Shown: positions 24,165 to 32,842, counted from the first letter of the stretch. The stretch is DNA of 64,000 nt from Arthrobacter crusticola (GCF_004357995.1 NZ_SMTK01000003.1:62001-126000); one strand, 5' to 3'. Notes: generated from the letters alone by a model not told the origin. Program-made: numbers and translations.

Positions 24165-25514
24165 GTGAGTGAAACCCTCCCCGGAAACCGGCAGCTCAGC
24201 CGCAGCATCCTCCGGTTGGCCGTGCCCGCGCTGGGCGCGCTCATCGCCGAACCCCTGTTCCTGCTGGCCGACTCGGCCATCGTCGGGCATCTGGGCGTCG
24301 CCGAGCTCGCCGGCGTCGGCCTCGCCTCCACCGTCCTGCAGACCGGGGTGGGCCTGATGATCTTTCTCGCCTACTCGACCACCCCGGCCGTGGCCCGCCT
24401 CCTTGGCGCCGGCCGGCGCCAGGAAGCCCTGGCCGCCGGGCGCGACGGCATCGGCCTGGCGGTGCTCCTGGGTGTTGCGCTCTCCGCCGCCGGCTGGATC
24501 TTTGCCCCGGCGCTGACCGCGGGCCTGGGGGCACGGGGTGAGGTGCACGCCTTCGCCGTCGACTACCTCCGCTGGTCCATGCCCGGACTCACCGCGATCC
24601 TCGTGGTCCTTGCCGCCACCGGGGTGCTGCGCGGCCTGCAGGACACCCGGACACCGCTGATCGTCGCCGCGGTGGGCTTCGGGGTGAACATCGTGCTGAA
24701 TCTGCTGCTCGTGTACGGAGCGGGACTGTCGGTCGCCGGCTCCGCCCTGGGTACCAGCCTCACCCAGTGCGGCATGGCCACGGCGTTCCTGGTGGTCATC
24801 TTCCGCTCCGCACGCGCCGGCGCGGTGCCGCTGCGGCCGTCCTGGCGCGGGGTGCGGTCCACCGCCACCGTCGGCTCGTGGCTGATGCTGCGCACGCTCA
24901 GCCTGCGCCTCGCCATCCTGGCCACGGTCTTCGTCGCCACCGCCCAGGGTCCGGTGTCCCTCGCGGCCCACCAGCTGGTCATGACGGTGTTCACGTTCCT
25001 CGCCTTCGCCCTCGACGCCCTGGCCATTGCGGCCCAGGCGTTGATCGGGAAGGAGCTCGGCGCGGCAAACAAGACCCTCGCCGGTGCCCTCACGCGGCGC
25101 ATGATCGTGTGGGGCGTCGGCTTCGGCGTGGTCACCGGCGCCCTGCTTGCCCTGGCCGCGCCCTTTGCCGGCTGGATCTTCACCCCCGACGAATCGGTCC
25201 AGGCGGCGTTCGCTGCGGGACTCTGGGTGCTTGCGGCCGCCCAACCGGTGTGCGGGTTCGTGTTCGTGCTCGACGGCGTTCTGATCGGAGCCGGTGATGC
25301 GCGTTACCTCGCCCTCGCCGGAGTCCTCAATCTGATCGTCTATCTTCCGCTGCTCGCCTGGCTGCACAGCACCGCGCTCACCGGTGGGGCGGGCCTGGTC
25401 TGGCTGTGGTCCGCCTTCGCCTTCGGCTACATGGCGGCACGGGCCGCCACCCTAAGCTGGCGGGTGCGCGATGACCGGTGGATGGTCACCGGCCCCGGTG
25501 GCCGCGCGGCGTGA
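24165..25514 (+). CDS. MATE-family efflux transporter (DinF-like)
   Basis: A 449-residue integral membrane protein with about 12 hydrophobic segments. It opens with the MATE pattern ILRLAVPALGALIAEPLFLLADSAIVGHLG, and the second half repeats it. An internal ATGVLRGLQDTRTP is characteristic of the DinF branch. It probably exports cationic drugs or metabolites using a Na+ or H+ gradient. The start is GTG with a predicted leaderless transcript. Confidence 0.92.
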   Translation: MSETLPGNRQLSRSILRLAVPALGALIAEPLFLLADSAIVGHLGVAELAGVGLASTVLQTGVGLMIFLAYSTTPAVARLLGAGRRQEALAAGRDGIGLAVLLGVALSAAGWIFAPALTAGLGARGEVHAFAVDYLRWSMPGLTAILVVLAATGVLRGLQDTRTPLIVAAVGFGVNIVLNLLLVYGAGLSVAGSALGTSLTQCGMATAFLVVIFRSARAGAVPLRPSWRGVRSTATVGSWLMLRTLSLRLAILATVFVATAQGPVSLAAHQLVMTVFTFLAFALDALAIAAQALIGKELGAANKTLAGALTRRMIVWGVGFGVVTGALLALAAPFAGWIFTPDESVQAAFAAGLWVLAAAQPVCGFVFVLDGVLIGAGDARYLALAGVLNLIVYLPLLAWLHSTALTGGAGLVWLWSAFAFGYMAARAATLSWRVRDDRWMVTGPGGRAA

Positions 25515-25595
25515 CCGGGCCCGTGCGGCCCCCTACACTTGACGGTGCCGGAGGCGTCTTTTTCCCTCCCGGTTCCCCCTGAAAGGTAGAGCGGA

Positions 25596-26216
25596 ATGAC
25601 CGCGACTTCCCGCGCCGACGGCGCCTCCGCGCCGCCGAGCCGGGACGGGTCCTCCATCTGGAAACCCTTCCTGCTCCGGGCCGCCGGGGCTGCCGTCTTC
25701 GGCCTGCTCACGATCTTCTGGCAGGATCCGTCCGTCCACGTCCTGTCCATCGCCGGTGGGGCATACTTGCTGGTCCTGGGCGCGGGCCTCGCGTGGACCG
25801 CGCGTTCCACCCGGGCCTCCGGGACCCGAGGTACCGCCGCCGCGCTGGCCGGTGGCCTGCTGGCCGCCGCAGGGCTCGCCGACCTGGTGGTCCATGACGA
25901 ACACCTCTTCGCCGCCACCGCCGGGGTTGCCCTCGCCGCCGCCGGAGCCGTCGAACTCGCCACCGGGGCGCGCTTGCGCCGCACCCGGCCGGCGGGCAAC
26001 GACCTGATCCTTGTCGGCGCGGTCTCCGTCCTCACCGCGGTGGCCCTGCCCTTCGTCGTGCCGCTTGGTGCCCATGCGCTCCTCGGCGTGGCCGGCGGGG
26101 GAGCGCTGCTGACCGCCGTCGTGCTGGGCATCGCCGCCCTGAGTTACCGGCAGGATGCCGGCCGGCCGGGGTCGGGGGAGGCCGGTGCGCACCCCGCCGG
26201 GAACGCCGTAAACTAG
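25596..26216 (+). CDS. Small multi-pass membrane protein (DUF308/HdeD-like)
   Basis: A 206-residue protein with about six hydrophobic segments between residues 27 and 190 and a hydrophilic N-terminus. The repeated pattern of short transmembrane hairpins with Gly/Ala-rich cores resembles HdeD/DUF308 proteins, but no decisive motif is seen, so this is tentative. GAAAGG lies upstream of the ATG, and TACACT about 60 bp upstream could be a -10 box. Function unknown. Confidence 0.75.
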   Translation: MTATSRADGASAPPSRDGSSIWKPFLLRAAGAAVFGLLTIFWQDPSVHVLSIAGGAYLLVLGAGLAWTARSTRASGTRGTAAALAGGLLAAAGLADLVVHDEHLFAATAGVALAAAGAVELATGARLRRTRPAGNDLILVGAVSVLTAVALPFVVPLGAHALLGVAGGGALLTAVVLGIAALSYRQDAGRPGSGEAGAHPAGNAVN

Positions 26217-26223
26217 GAGGGGT

Positions 26224-26244
26224 GCTTCTACTGGTCGTAGAAGC
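26224..26244. promoter_or_regulatory. Perfect 8-bp inverted repeat in the 5' region of the next gene
   Basis: GCTTCTAC and GTAGAAGC are perfect inverted arms around a TGGTC loop, 7 bp after one gene and 34 bp before the next start codon. It may be a weak terminator for the upstream gene, a leader hairpin or a protein-binding operator. Confidence 0.5.
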
Positions 26245-26278
26245 CCCGACCATCTATGCTCCACCGGAAGGATTGACA

Positions 26279-26659
26279 GTGGCTAAGAGCCAACCGGGGC
26301 AGCCCGGCCAGGGCAGCGAACGCCTCGGCGTGAAGGGCCCCCTCGTCTTTTCGGCGGTCCTTGCGGTCGTGGCGGGCGCCGCCACGACGGTTTTCGCGAC
26401 CGGCGGGGGAAGCAGGGTTCTGCGCGTCGATCTCGGCATCACGGCGGCGGGCATCGCCTTCATCGTGTCCCTGGTCATCTGCGCGATGCTCATGATCTCC
26501 GCCAAGCCCAACCCGGAACACCTGGGCAAGGGTTCCGGGGTGAACCGGTCCTCGGCCGCGGCCGGCGGACCTGGAATGTCCGGGGCCGCGGGCACTCAGA
26601 CGGCGCCGGAGTCCGGCACAGACGAGCCGCGCTACGGGCAGCGCAGCCCGGAAGTTTGA
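26279..26659 (+). CDS. Small two-span membrane protein of unknown function
   Basis: A 126-residue protein with two hydrophobic segments (about 22-40 and 53-74) separated by a basic loop (GGGSRVLRVDLG). The C-terminal ~50 residues are hydrophilic and Gly/Ser/Pro-rich. The GTG start is set by GGAAGGA 6 nt upstream. I do not recognise a named family, though proteins of this shape are common in Micrococcaceae. It follows the HdeD-like gene by 62 nt with a perfect hairpin between them. Confidence 0.75.
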   Translation: MAKSQPGQPGQGSERLGVKGPLVFSAVLAVVAGAATTVFATGGGSRVLRVDLGITAAGIAFIVSLVICAMLMISAKPNPEHLGKGSGVNRSSAAAGGPGMSGAAGTQTAPESGTDEPRYGQRSPEV

Positions 26660-26686
26660 CCCCGCCGCACCTGGGCGGCGTCCAGC

Positions 26687-27229
26687 CTAGCCCGCCGCGC
26701 GGCGGGCCCGGTAGGCCTTCACATGCGTCCGGTTCGCGCAGTTTCCGGTGTCGCAGAAGCGCTTCGACCGGTTGCGGCTGAGATCAAGGACCACGGCCGC
26801 GCAGTCCTCCGCCGCGCACGTGCGCAGCCGCTCAAGTTCGTGCCCGCGGATCACGTCGGCGAGGGCCATCGCGGCCTCGGTGGCCATCCGGTCCGCGAGG
26901 GGCGCCTCCGGCCCCGTGGCGTGAAGATGCCAGTCCCAGTGGTCGTGGCGCACCAGCTGCGGCAGCGCGTGCGCCGCGCGGAGGATGCGGTTGACGCCCT
27001 CGACCGCCTCGTCCTCGGGGGCATGCCAGATAGCCTCTAGCTCGGTGCGGAGCCTGCGCACGTCGTCCAGCTCCGCCTGCGTGTGGGTGCGGGAGCCGGA
27101 GAACTGCTGGGCGGCAAGGAATGCGTCGAGGTCGGCCAGCGTGGAAAGCCCATCCGGGACCTCTGCTGCCGTGTTGATGAGCGCCGCAGCGGACACCAAC
27201 GCAACTTCCGTGTCATAGGCAAAAGACAT
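26687..27229 (-). CDS. CGNR zinc-finger regulatory protein
   Basis: A 180-residue protein with an N-terminal ABATE-like helical domain (conserved NT in LINTAAEVPDGLSTLADLDAFL) and a C-terminal CGNR zinc finger. The finger has Cys residues in RTCAAEDCAAVVLD and KRFCDTGNCANRTHVKAYRAR. The family is thought to be stress-responsive transcriptional regulators. AGGAG lies 6 nt before the ATG at 27229, which decides the start over an upstream in-frame TTG. It is divergent from an EamA transporter gene, the usual arrangement for a regulator and its target. Confidence 0.88.
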   Translation of the reverse strand: MSFAYDTEVALVSAAALINTAAEVPDGLSTLADLDAFLAAQQFSGSRTHTQAELDDVRRLRTELEAIWHAPEDEAVEGVNRILRAAHALPQLVRHDHWDWHLHATGPEAPLADRMATEAAMALADVIRGHELERLRTCAAEDCAAVVLDLSRNRSKRFCDTGNCANRTHVKAYRARRAAG

Positions 27230-27263
27230 CTTGACTCCTGACAAATCGGCCCGCTAGTGTCAC

Positions 27264-27284
27264 GACCATAACCATATTTTGGTC
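27264..27284. promoter_or_regulatory. Possible operator between CGNR regulator and EamA gene
   Basis: GACCA (27264-27268) and TGGTC (27280-27284) are inverted arms around an AT-rich core in an otherwise GC-rich intergenic region of 110 bp. It may bind the CGNR protein or hold overlapping promoters. Confidence 0.35.
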
Positions 27285-27339
27285 ATTACACCACCGTTTG
27301 CGGGGGCATCCCGCGGATCGTCACCTGAGGGGCAAGCGT

Positions 27340-28311
27340 ATGGCACAGCGTCCACCGTCCGGTATCTGGGTGGCGCTGCTGTCCGCGGCAACCTTCGGGG
27401 TTTCCGGACCGTTCGCCAAGTCCCTGCTCGAGATCGGCTGGAGCCCCGGTGCCGCCGTCGGTGTGCGCATCGGCGGTGCGGCCCTGGTGCTCCTGGTGCC
27501 GGCGTTCGTGTCCCTGCGGGGGCGTTGGTCAACGCTGCGCGGCAACGCCCTGACCCTGGCTATCTACGGCGTCACGGCGATCGCCCTGTGCCAGCTCTTC
27601 TACTTCAACGCGGTCGCCCGGATGTCGGTCGGGGTCTCGCTGCTGCTCGAATACCTGGCTCCGGTGCTGCTGGTGGGCTGGCTGTGGATCCGTTCGGGGC
27701 GGGCACCGCACCGGCTGACAGCCATGGGCTCCGTTGTCGCCGTCCTCGGCCTGCTGCTGGTGCTCGACCTGGGCGCGGAGGAACGGCTCGACCCCGTCGG
27801 GGTGCTTTTCGGACTTGCCGCGGCGGTCTGCCTGGTGGTCTTCTTCCTCATGTCGGCCCGGGTGCAGGACTCCCTCCCGCCGCTGGTCATGGCCGGCGGC
27901 GGTATGGTGGCCGGCGCGCTCACCATCCTGGTCCTGGGCCTGACCGGCCTGATGCCGTTCCGCTTCGTGTTCACCGACGTGGTGCTGGCGGGCTGGGAGA
28001 CATCCTGGTTGGTGCCGGTGGCCGGGCTGGTCCTCATCTCCACGGTGGCCGCGTACGTCGTGGGCATCGTCGCCGCCCAGCGGCTTGGCTCCAAAGTGGC
28101 GTCCTTCGCCGCACTCACCGAGGTGGTCTTCGCCGTCCTTGCGGCCTGGCTGATCCTGGGCGAGCTCCCGGGGCTGATACAGCTCGCCGGCGGCGCCCTG
28201 ATCGTTGCCGGCGTGGTATGCGTCCGGGTGGATGAACAGCGTGCCGCAGGGAGGGCGGAGCGTGCTCCGCTCAACCAGCCGAATGTTGTGGAGCCGCTGC
28301 CGCGCGCCTGA
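27340..28311 (+). CDS. EamA-family transporter (RhtA-like)
   Basis: A 323-residue membrane protein with ten hydrophobic segments in two EamA repeats (VALLSAATFGVSGPFAKSLLE; LFGLAAAVCLVVFFLMSARV). The ARMSVGVSLLLEYLAPVLLVGWLW segment resembles RhtA-type amino-acid exporters. GAGGGG lies before the ATG. It is likely controlled by the divergent CGNR protein. Its 3' end overlaps the convergent beta-propeller-like gene by 41 bp. Confidence 0.88.
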   Translation: MAQRPPSGIWVALLSAATFGVSGPFAKSLLEIGWSPGAAVGVRIGGAALVLLVPAFVSLRGRWSTLRGNALTLAIYGVTAIALCQLFYFNAVARMSVGVSLLLEYLAPVLLVGWLWIRSGRAPHRLTAMGSVVAVLGLLLVLDLGAEERLDPVGVLFGLAAAVCLVVFFLMSARVQDSLPPLVMAGGGMVAGALTILVLGLTGLMPFRFVFTDVVLAGWETSWLVPVAGLVLISTVAAYVVGIVAAQRLGSKVASFAALTEVVFAVLAAWLILGELPGLIQLAGGALIVAGVVCVRVDEQRAAGRAERAPLNQPNVVEPLPRA

Positions 28312-29509
28312 GACCCCCGTCGACGGGCACCGCGGACCGGACCGTCGGCCGGGCCGGCATGGGGTCCGAGGGCCCGACCGGAGCCGGCGCCGGTCGGGCC
28401 GTCCGGTCCAGCGGGTCGAACGGTGCCGGTGGGTTCCCCGTCCACCGGTGTAGGCGCAGGAGGCTTCCGTTGCCCGCCGGGCCGGTGCGCTGCTCGGAGA
28501 CGTAGTAGTACCCGTCACCGAGCGCCTCGAATCCGACGTCGGCGCGGAAATCCCAGCCGCTGATGCCCGAGGCGGGATGGTGGAGCCCGGACGGGTGCAG
28601 TTGCAGCATCCGGCCGTGGTCCGGCGTGGCACCCGTCCCGAGCGGAGCACGCACCGGCGGCACCGTTCCATCGACCAGGAACAGGCGGTAGTTGGGAAAG
28701 CCGTCCTTGGCCCCTTGGTACACGCCGAGGAACCAGTGCCCGGTGTGCGGGTCGTACTTCAGGTTCTGCACTCCGAAGCGGGTGTTCCCGGTGCGGACGA
28801 AGAATTTGTCCTGGGGCCGGTCCGGACCGCTCCGGTGGGGCCGGTCCTGCTGCAGGGTCCGCTTGTAGGGCAACAACGCCGCCGGGTCGTACTGCAGGAG
28901 CACCTGGTGGTCGTTGTCGTTCCGGCTGGTGTCCGAGTAAATGCCGTAGGCCACCATAAGGTGCCAGTGGCCGCCGGGATCGCCCGGGGTGGGGCCGAAG
29001 GAGATGCCGTCGATCCCGCTGCAGCCGTACCGGTGCGGCAGGTGCCGTCCGTCGTCGGTCCGGCCGGCCGCCGTGAAATCGTCGGCGACTTCCTTCAGGT
29101 ACACGGTGGTGACCACCCCGTCGGATTCCGCATCCATTCCCCGGCGGGTCACCCGGTCCACCTCGAAGACGGCCACATAGAAGGACTCCGCCGCCTTGTA
29201 CTCAAGGGAGGCGTAGACCCGGTGGTCGTGCGGGTTGAACGCCACGTCGCCCAGGTGGCCCGTGAACCCCGTGACCGAACCGATGACGGTGCCGGAAAGG
29301 TCGGTTTTCACCAGCAGGGTGGTGAAGGAGAAGTAGACAAAGCCCTGGGCCGTGTCGACGGCGATGCCCTGGACGTGCCCGGCGCGCCACATTCCGCTGT
29401 CGATGCGCGGAGGGAGGTCCCGCCGGGGCGGTGTGGTCGACGGCGGCGCCGCTGCGGGGGCCGGCGGGCGGGGCGGTGCGGTCAGGACGGCCGACCCGCG
29501 CGGCGTCAC
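28271..29509 (-). CDS. Uncharacterised protein, possibly beta-propeller-like
   Basis: A 412-residue protein with a Pro/Ala-rich N-terminal ~35 residues and no clear signal peptide. The body contains repeated beta-strand-like segments: HVQGIAVDTAQGFVYFSFTTLLVKTDLSG, GHLGDVAFNPHDHRVYASLEYK and FEALGDGYYYVSEQR. These are reminiscent of propeller or SMP-30-like proteins that track ligand or surface interactions. I cannot name a family. GTG overlaps the SGNH hydrolase stop as GTGA, so it is translationally coupled and is the last gene of the glycan unit. Confidence 0.7.
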   Translation of the reverse strand: MTPRGSAVLTAPPRPPAPAAAPPSTTPPRRDLPPRIDSGMWRAGHVQGIAVDTAQGFVYFSFTTLLVKTDLSGTVIGSVTGFTGHLGDVAFNPHDHRVYASLEYKAAESFYVAVFEVDRVTRRGMDAESDGVVTTVYLKEVADDFTAAGRTDDGRHLPHRYGCSGIDGISFGPTPGDPGGHWHLMVAYGIYSDTSRNDNDHQVLLQYDPAALLPYKRTLQQDRPHRSGPDRPQDKFFVRTGNTRFGVQNLKYDPHTGHWFLGVYQGAKDGFPNYRLFLVDGTVPPVRAPLGTGATPDHGRMLQLHPSGLHHPASGISGWDFRADVGFEALGDGYYYVSEQRTGPAGNGSLLRLHRWTGNPPAPFDPLDRTARPAPAPVGPSDPMPARPTVRSAVPVDGGLRRAAAAPQHSAG

Positions 29510-30324
29510 CGCGCCGCCTTGACCAGCCTGCGGAGCCCGCCCTTCGGCGGCACCCGCACCGGCTCCGACCAGCGGGGCTGGAGGTGATCGCCAAGGGTGA
29601 CCCGGCGGAGCTTCCGCTGCGCCAGGGGAAGGACCCAGTCGTGCACCCACCGGCGTTGGGCGTACTCCCATTCCCGGAGCGTCTGCCGGGGTGCCGGGTC
29701 CCACTCCTTGGGTGTGAGCGAGTGCCGCACCCCCAGCAGGTCGAGCACCTGTGCGGCCATGTATTTGTGTCCTGCCTTCGACATGTGGAGGCGGTCGGCC
29801 GCCCACATCCTCCGGTCCCGGTAGGCGTCCATGGCCCAGAAGTCGACGAGGACCGCACCATGCCGTTCGGCGATGGCGCGGACCCCGTCGTTGTAGGCGT
29901 GGTTGCGTTTCCTTAGCAGGCGCAGGGCAGGGGAGACCTCGACGTCGTAGCCGGTGAAGAGCAGGAGCCGGGCCCCCGTCGCGGACAGGGGGGCGACGAG
30001 CCGCTCGTAGGAAGAGAGGAGTTCGACGACATTGGTCCCTGCGTCCATAATGTCGTTTCCTCCGGCGTACAGCGTGATCAGGGTGGGTTCCATGGCCAGG
30101 GCGGGGCCGAGCTGTTCGGCGGCGATATGGCGCAGGCGTTTGCTGCGGATGGCGAGGTTCGCGTATTCCCATCCCGGCGCAGACTTCGCGAGCCGCTCAG
30201 CCACCCGGTCCGCCCAGCCGCGGACGCCGTTGGGGAGGATCCTGCTCGGATCCCCCACCCCTTCGGTGAAGGAATCGCCGAGAGCGACATAGCGCCCCGG
30301 GAGCCCCGGAGGCCGGAGGTGCAT
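29506..30324 (-). CDS. SGNH/GDSL-family hydrolase
   Basis: A 272-residue esterase/lipase-like protein. Block I is VALGDSFTEGVGDP with the nucleophile Ser near residue 18, block III is YAGGNDI, and block V is DRLHMSKAGH with the catalytic Asp and His. No signal peptide is evident. The C-terminal tail is basic (RRVTLGDHLQPRW and beyond). The ATG lies 15 nt after the stop of the UDP-glucose dehydrogenase-like gene. In this context it may add or remove acyl groups on a glycolipid or polysaccharide; that is inference. Confidence 0.86.
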   Translation of the reverse strand: MHLRPPGLPGRYVALGDSFTEGVGDPSRILPNGVRGWADRVAERLAKSAPGWEYANLAIRSKRLRHIAAEQLGPALAMEPTLITLYAGGNDIMDAGTNVVELLSSYERLVAPLSATGARLLLFTGYDVEVSPALRLLRKRNHAYNDGVRAIAERHGAVLVDFWAMDAYRDRRMWAADRLHMSKAGHKYMAAQVLDLLGVRHSLTPKEWDPAPRQTLREWEYAQRRWVHDWVLPLAQRKLRRVTLGDHLQPRWSEPVRVPPKGGLRRLVKAAR

Positions 30325-30338
30325 GTGCGGCCCCGGCC

Positions 30339-31697
30339 TCAGGACCCCACGCCCGAGTGGGCCGCGTCGATGGTGGAGAGTCCGGCCCGCCGGCCGCGCC
30401 CGATGCCCCGGTGGAACCAACCCGCCGCCCGCCACGCGGCGGCGTCGAGCGCATTGCGTCCGTCCAGGACAGCGCACCGGTCCACCAGGGATGAGACCCC
30501 GCGTGGGTCGAGCGCGAGGTACTCGGCCCATTCGGTGAGCAGGACCGTCAGCTCGGCACCGCGCAGCGCCGCCGCCGTCTCCGGCTCGAAGCGAAGCTCC
30601 GGGTAGCGGAACCACGGCTGGCCTGCCGCCCGGGGATCCGTGACCGTCACCACCGCACCGGAGCCGGCGAGCCGAAGGGCGATGTCGAGGGCAGGGGAGT
30701 CGCGGATGTCATCGGTGTCGGGCTTGAAGGCGGCGCCCAGGACCGTGATGCGGCGCCCGGCCAGCTGCCCTCCGCACATCTGGCGGGCCGACTCGTGGAT
30801 CCGGTGCCGGGTTTCGGTGTTCAGGGTGTCGACCAGGGCCAGCAGCCGTCCCAGGGAGCCGGCACCGGCGTCCTCGGCCTGGGCCTGCAGGGCGCGGATG
30901 TCCTTCGGAAGGCACCCGCCGCCGAAGCCGGCGCCGGCCTGCAGGTACCTGGGACCGATCCGGGCATCGAGGCCGAGGGCCTGGGCCAGGTGGACGACGT
31001 CGCCGCCCGCGTTCTCGCACAGCTCGGCGATGCCGTTGAGGTAGGAGATCTTCAGGGCCAGGAACGCGTTGGCCGCCGATTTGGTGAGTTCGGCCGTCGC
31101 GAGCCCGGTGATGAGGCGGGGCACGCCGTCGTGGAGCAGGGGAGCGTAGACCTCGTCGAGGACGCGGGCCACCTGGGCTCCCGCCGTGCCGTCGGGCACG
31201 CCGTAGACCAGCCGGTCCGGCTGCAGGGAGTCGGAGACCGCAGTGCCCTGGCGGAGGAACTCGGGGTTCCATCCCAGGTCCGCCCCGGTGCCGGCGAGGA
31301 GGCGGGTGAGGATGGCACTGGTCCCTGCGGGGACCGTCGACTTGCCCACCACGGTCGACCCCGGGCGCAGGTGGGCGGCGAGGTCCTCGACCGCCGAGGT
31401 GAGGTAGCCCAGGTCGGCGCGCCGGGTTGTCTTCTCTTGGGGGGTGCCGACGCAGAGAAAGTGGACGTCGGCGCCGGCCGCCGCGGCGGGGTCCGGAGTG
31501 AAGTGCAGCGTGCCGTCCCGGAGTCCTCCCTGCAGCAGCGGCTCAAGCCCGGGTTCGTGGAAGGGCGCCGACCCGGCCGCCAACTGCGCGGCCCGGGCCG
31601 GGTCGGTGTCGATGCCGGTGACGGTATGACCCAGCGAGGACAGTGCGGCGGCGTGGACGGCACCCAGGTAGCCGCATCCGATGACGGAAATCTTCAT
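30339..31697 (-). CDS. UDP-glucose/GDP-mannose 6-dehydrogenase family protein
   Basis: A 452-residue nucleotide-sugar dehydrogenase that makes a uronic acid, most likely UDP-glucuronate. The NAD motif is VIGCGYLG (residues 5-12), and the catalytic Cys lies in GFGGGCLPKDIRAL. All three domains are present, ending with the UDP-binding region VLGAAFKPDTDDIRDSPA. The ATG at 31697 is preferred over an in-frame TTG four codons earlier because GGGGA is then properly spaced. It lies 14 nt downstream of the mannosyltransferase, in the same unit. Confidence 0.92.
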   Translation of the reverse strand: MKISVIGCGYLGAVHAAALSSLGHTVTGIDTDPARAAQLAAGSAPFHEPGLEPLLQGGLRDGTLHFTPDPAAAAGADVHFLCVGTPQEKTTRRADLGYLTSAVEDLAAHLRPGSTVVGKSTVPAGTSAILTRLLAGTGADLGWNPEFLRQGTAVSDSLQPDRLVYGVPDGTAGAQVARVLDEVYAPLLHDGVPRLITGLATAELTKSAANAFLALKISYLNGIAELCENAGGDVVHLAQALGLDARIGPRYLQAGAGFGGGCLPKDIRALQAQAEDAGAGSLGRLLALVDTLNTETRHRIHESARQMCGGQLAGRRITVLGAAFKPDTDDIRDSPALDIALRLAGSGAVVTVTDPRAAGQPWFRYPELRFEPETAAALRGAELTVLLTEWAEYLALDPRGVSSLVDRCAVLDGRNALDAAAWRAAGWFHRGIGRGRRAGLSTIDAAHSGVGS

Positions 31698-31711
31698 GGT
31701 GTTCCCCAAGC

Positions 31712-32842
31712 TCAGAAGTGAAGGAGGGCGTGGTCATTGATGGCTTCTTCGTAGTGCTGGATCAGCAGTTCGCACAGGACCGGCCAGGTGCGCCCCTGGA
31801 CGCCTGCGAATGCAGCGGCGGAAAAGGCCGCCCGTTTCGCGTCGTCTCCGGCCAGGTCCTCCACATGGCGCCGGAGCTCGGCGAGGTTGCCCGGTTCGTA
31901 GAGCCAGCCCGTGCGGGAGTTGTCGACCAGATCCACCGGACCGCCCCGGGCGGTGGCGACGACAGGGACGCCCGAGGCCATCGCTTCCTGGATGGTCTGG
32001 CAGAACGTCTCAAGCTCACCCGGGTGGACGAAGAGGTCGAGGCTGGCCATCGCCTCGGCCAGCGCATCCCCGCCAAGGAACCCCAGGAACGCGGCCTCGG
32101 GAAGCATTTCCTCAAGAGCCGGCCGCTGGGGCCCGTCGCCGATGATGACGAGGCGGGTGTTGTCGATACCGGCCAGGGCCCGCAGGTCCTCCACCTGTTT
32201 CTCGGCGGCGAGCCGTCCCACATAGCCGATGAGCCGGGCTCCGTCCCGGGCGATGCCGGCCCGCAGGACGGTGCTGCGTCGAGAGGGGTGGAACCGGTGT
32301 GTGTCGACGCCGCGCCGCCACAGGCGGACCCTCGGAATGCCCCGGTCCTGCAGCTGGGCAACGGCGGGGCTCGATGGTGCGAGGGTTCGTGCTGCACCGC
32401 CGTGGATGTTCTCGACCCGCTGCCAGGCCCAGTTCTCAAGGAACGGCACGCCGTACCTGGCCGCGTAGCCGGGAATGTCGGTCTGGTAGACGGCAATGAC
32501 CGGCAGTCCCAGCTGCTCGGCGGCGCGGGCGGCCCGCCAGCCCAGTTCGAAGGGGGAGGCCAGGTGCACCACGTCCGGAGCGAATTCGGCGAGGACCCGA
32601 CGGATTCGAGCGACGCCGCCCACCGCGATCCGGACGCTGGCGTACCGGGCCAGGGGAACCGATGGAAGCAGCACAACCCGGGCGGCGGCCTCCGGCACCG
32701 GCCCCGGAAGGCCGCCGGCGGAGGGCGCGATGACCAGGACCTCGTCTCCGCGCAGGGCGAAATGCTCGAGCATCTTCTGTACGGAGTGGGTGACCCCATT
32801 GACGGCGGGCAGGAATGTTTCGGCGACGACCACGATCCTCAC
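31712..32842 (-). CDS. GT4 glycosyltransferase, MgtA-like mannosyltransferase
   Basis: A 376-residue family-4 (GT-B) glycosyltransferase. It opens with MRIVVVAETFLPAVNGVTHSV, matching the start I know for GDP-mannose-dependent MgtA of corynebacteria and mycobacteria. The donor-binding half has YVGRLAAEKQVEDL, VIIGDGPQRPALE and the EX7E-like GELETFCQTIQEAMASG. MgtA-type enzymes mannosylate glucuronosyl-diacylglycerol, and the next gene encodes a uronate-forming dehydrogenase. That supports, but does not prove, a glucuronic-acid glycolipid pathway. Acts at the cytoplasmic membrane face. Confidence 0.88.
   Translation of the reverse strand: MRIVVVAETFLPAVNGVTHSVQKMLEHFALRGDEVLVIAPSAGGLPGPVPEAAARVVLLPSVPLARYASVRIAVGGVARIRRVLAEFAPDVVHLASPFELGWRAARAAEQLGLPVIAVYQTDIPGYAARYGVPFLENWAWQRVENIHGGAARTLAPSSPAVAQLQDRGIPRVRLWRRGVDTHRFHPSRRSTVLRAGIARDGARLIGYVGRLAAEKQVEDLRALAGIDNTRLVIIGDGPQRPALEEMLPEAAFLGFLGGDALAEAMASLDLFVHPGELETFCQTIQEAMASGVPVVATARGGPVDLVDNSRTGWLYEPGNLAELRRHVEDLAGDDAKRAAFSAAAFAGVQGRTWPVLCELLIQHYEEAINDHALLHF

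Noticed and set aside
22823..24331. N-terminally longer reading of the nuclease lipoprotein
   Set aside because: The extension is basic and lacks a start context; it would push the lipobox into the middle of the protein, and it overlaps the MATE promoter.
24150..25367. Long open frame antisense to the MATE transporter
   Set aside because: It is Glu/Gly/His/Arg-rich low-complexity, the typical mirror of a high-GC gene, with no domain or ribosome site; the plus-strand MATE protein is unambiguous.
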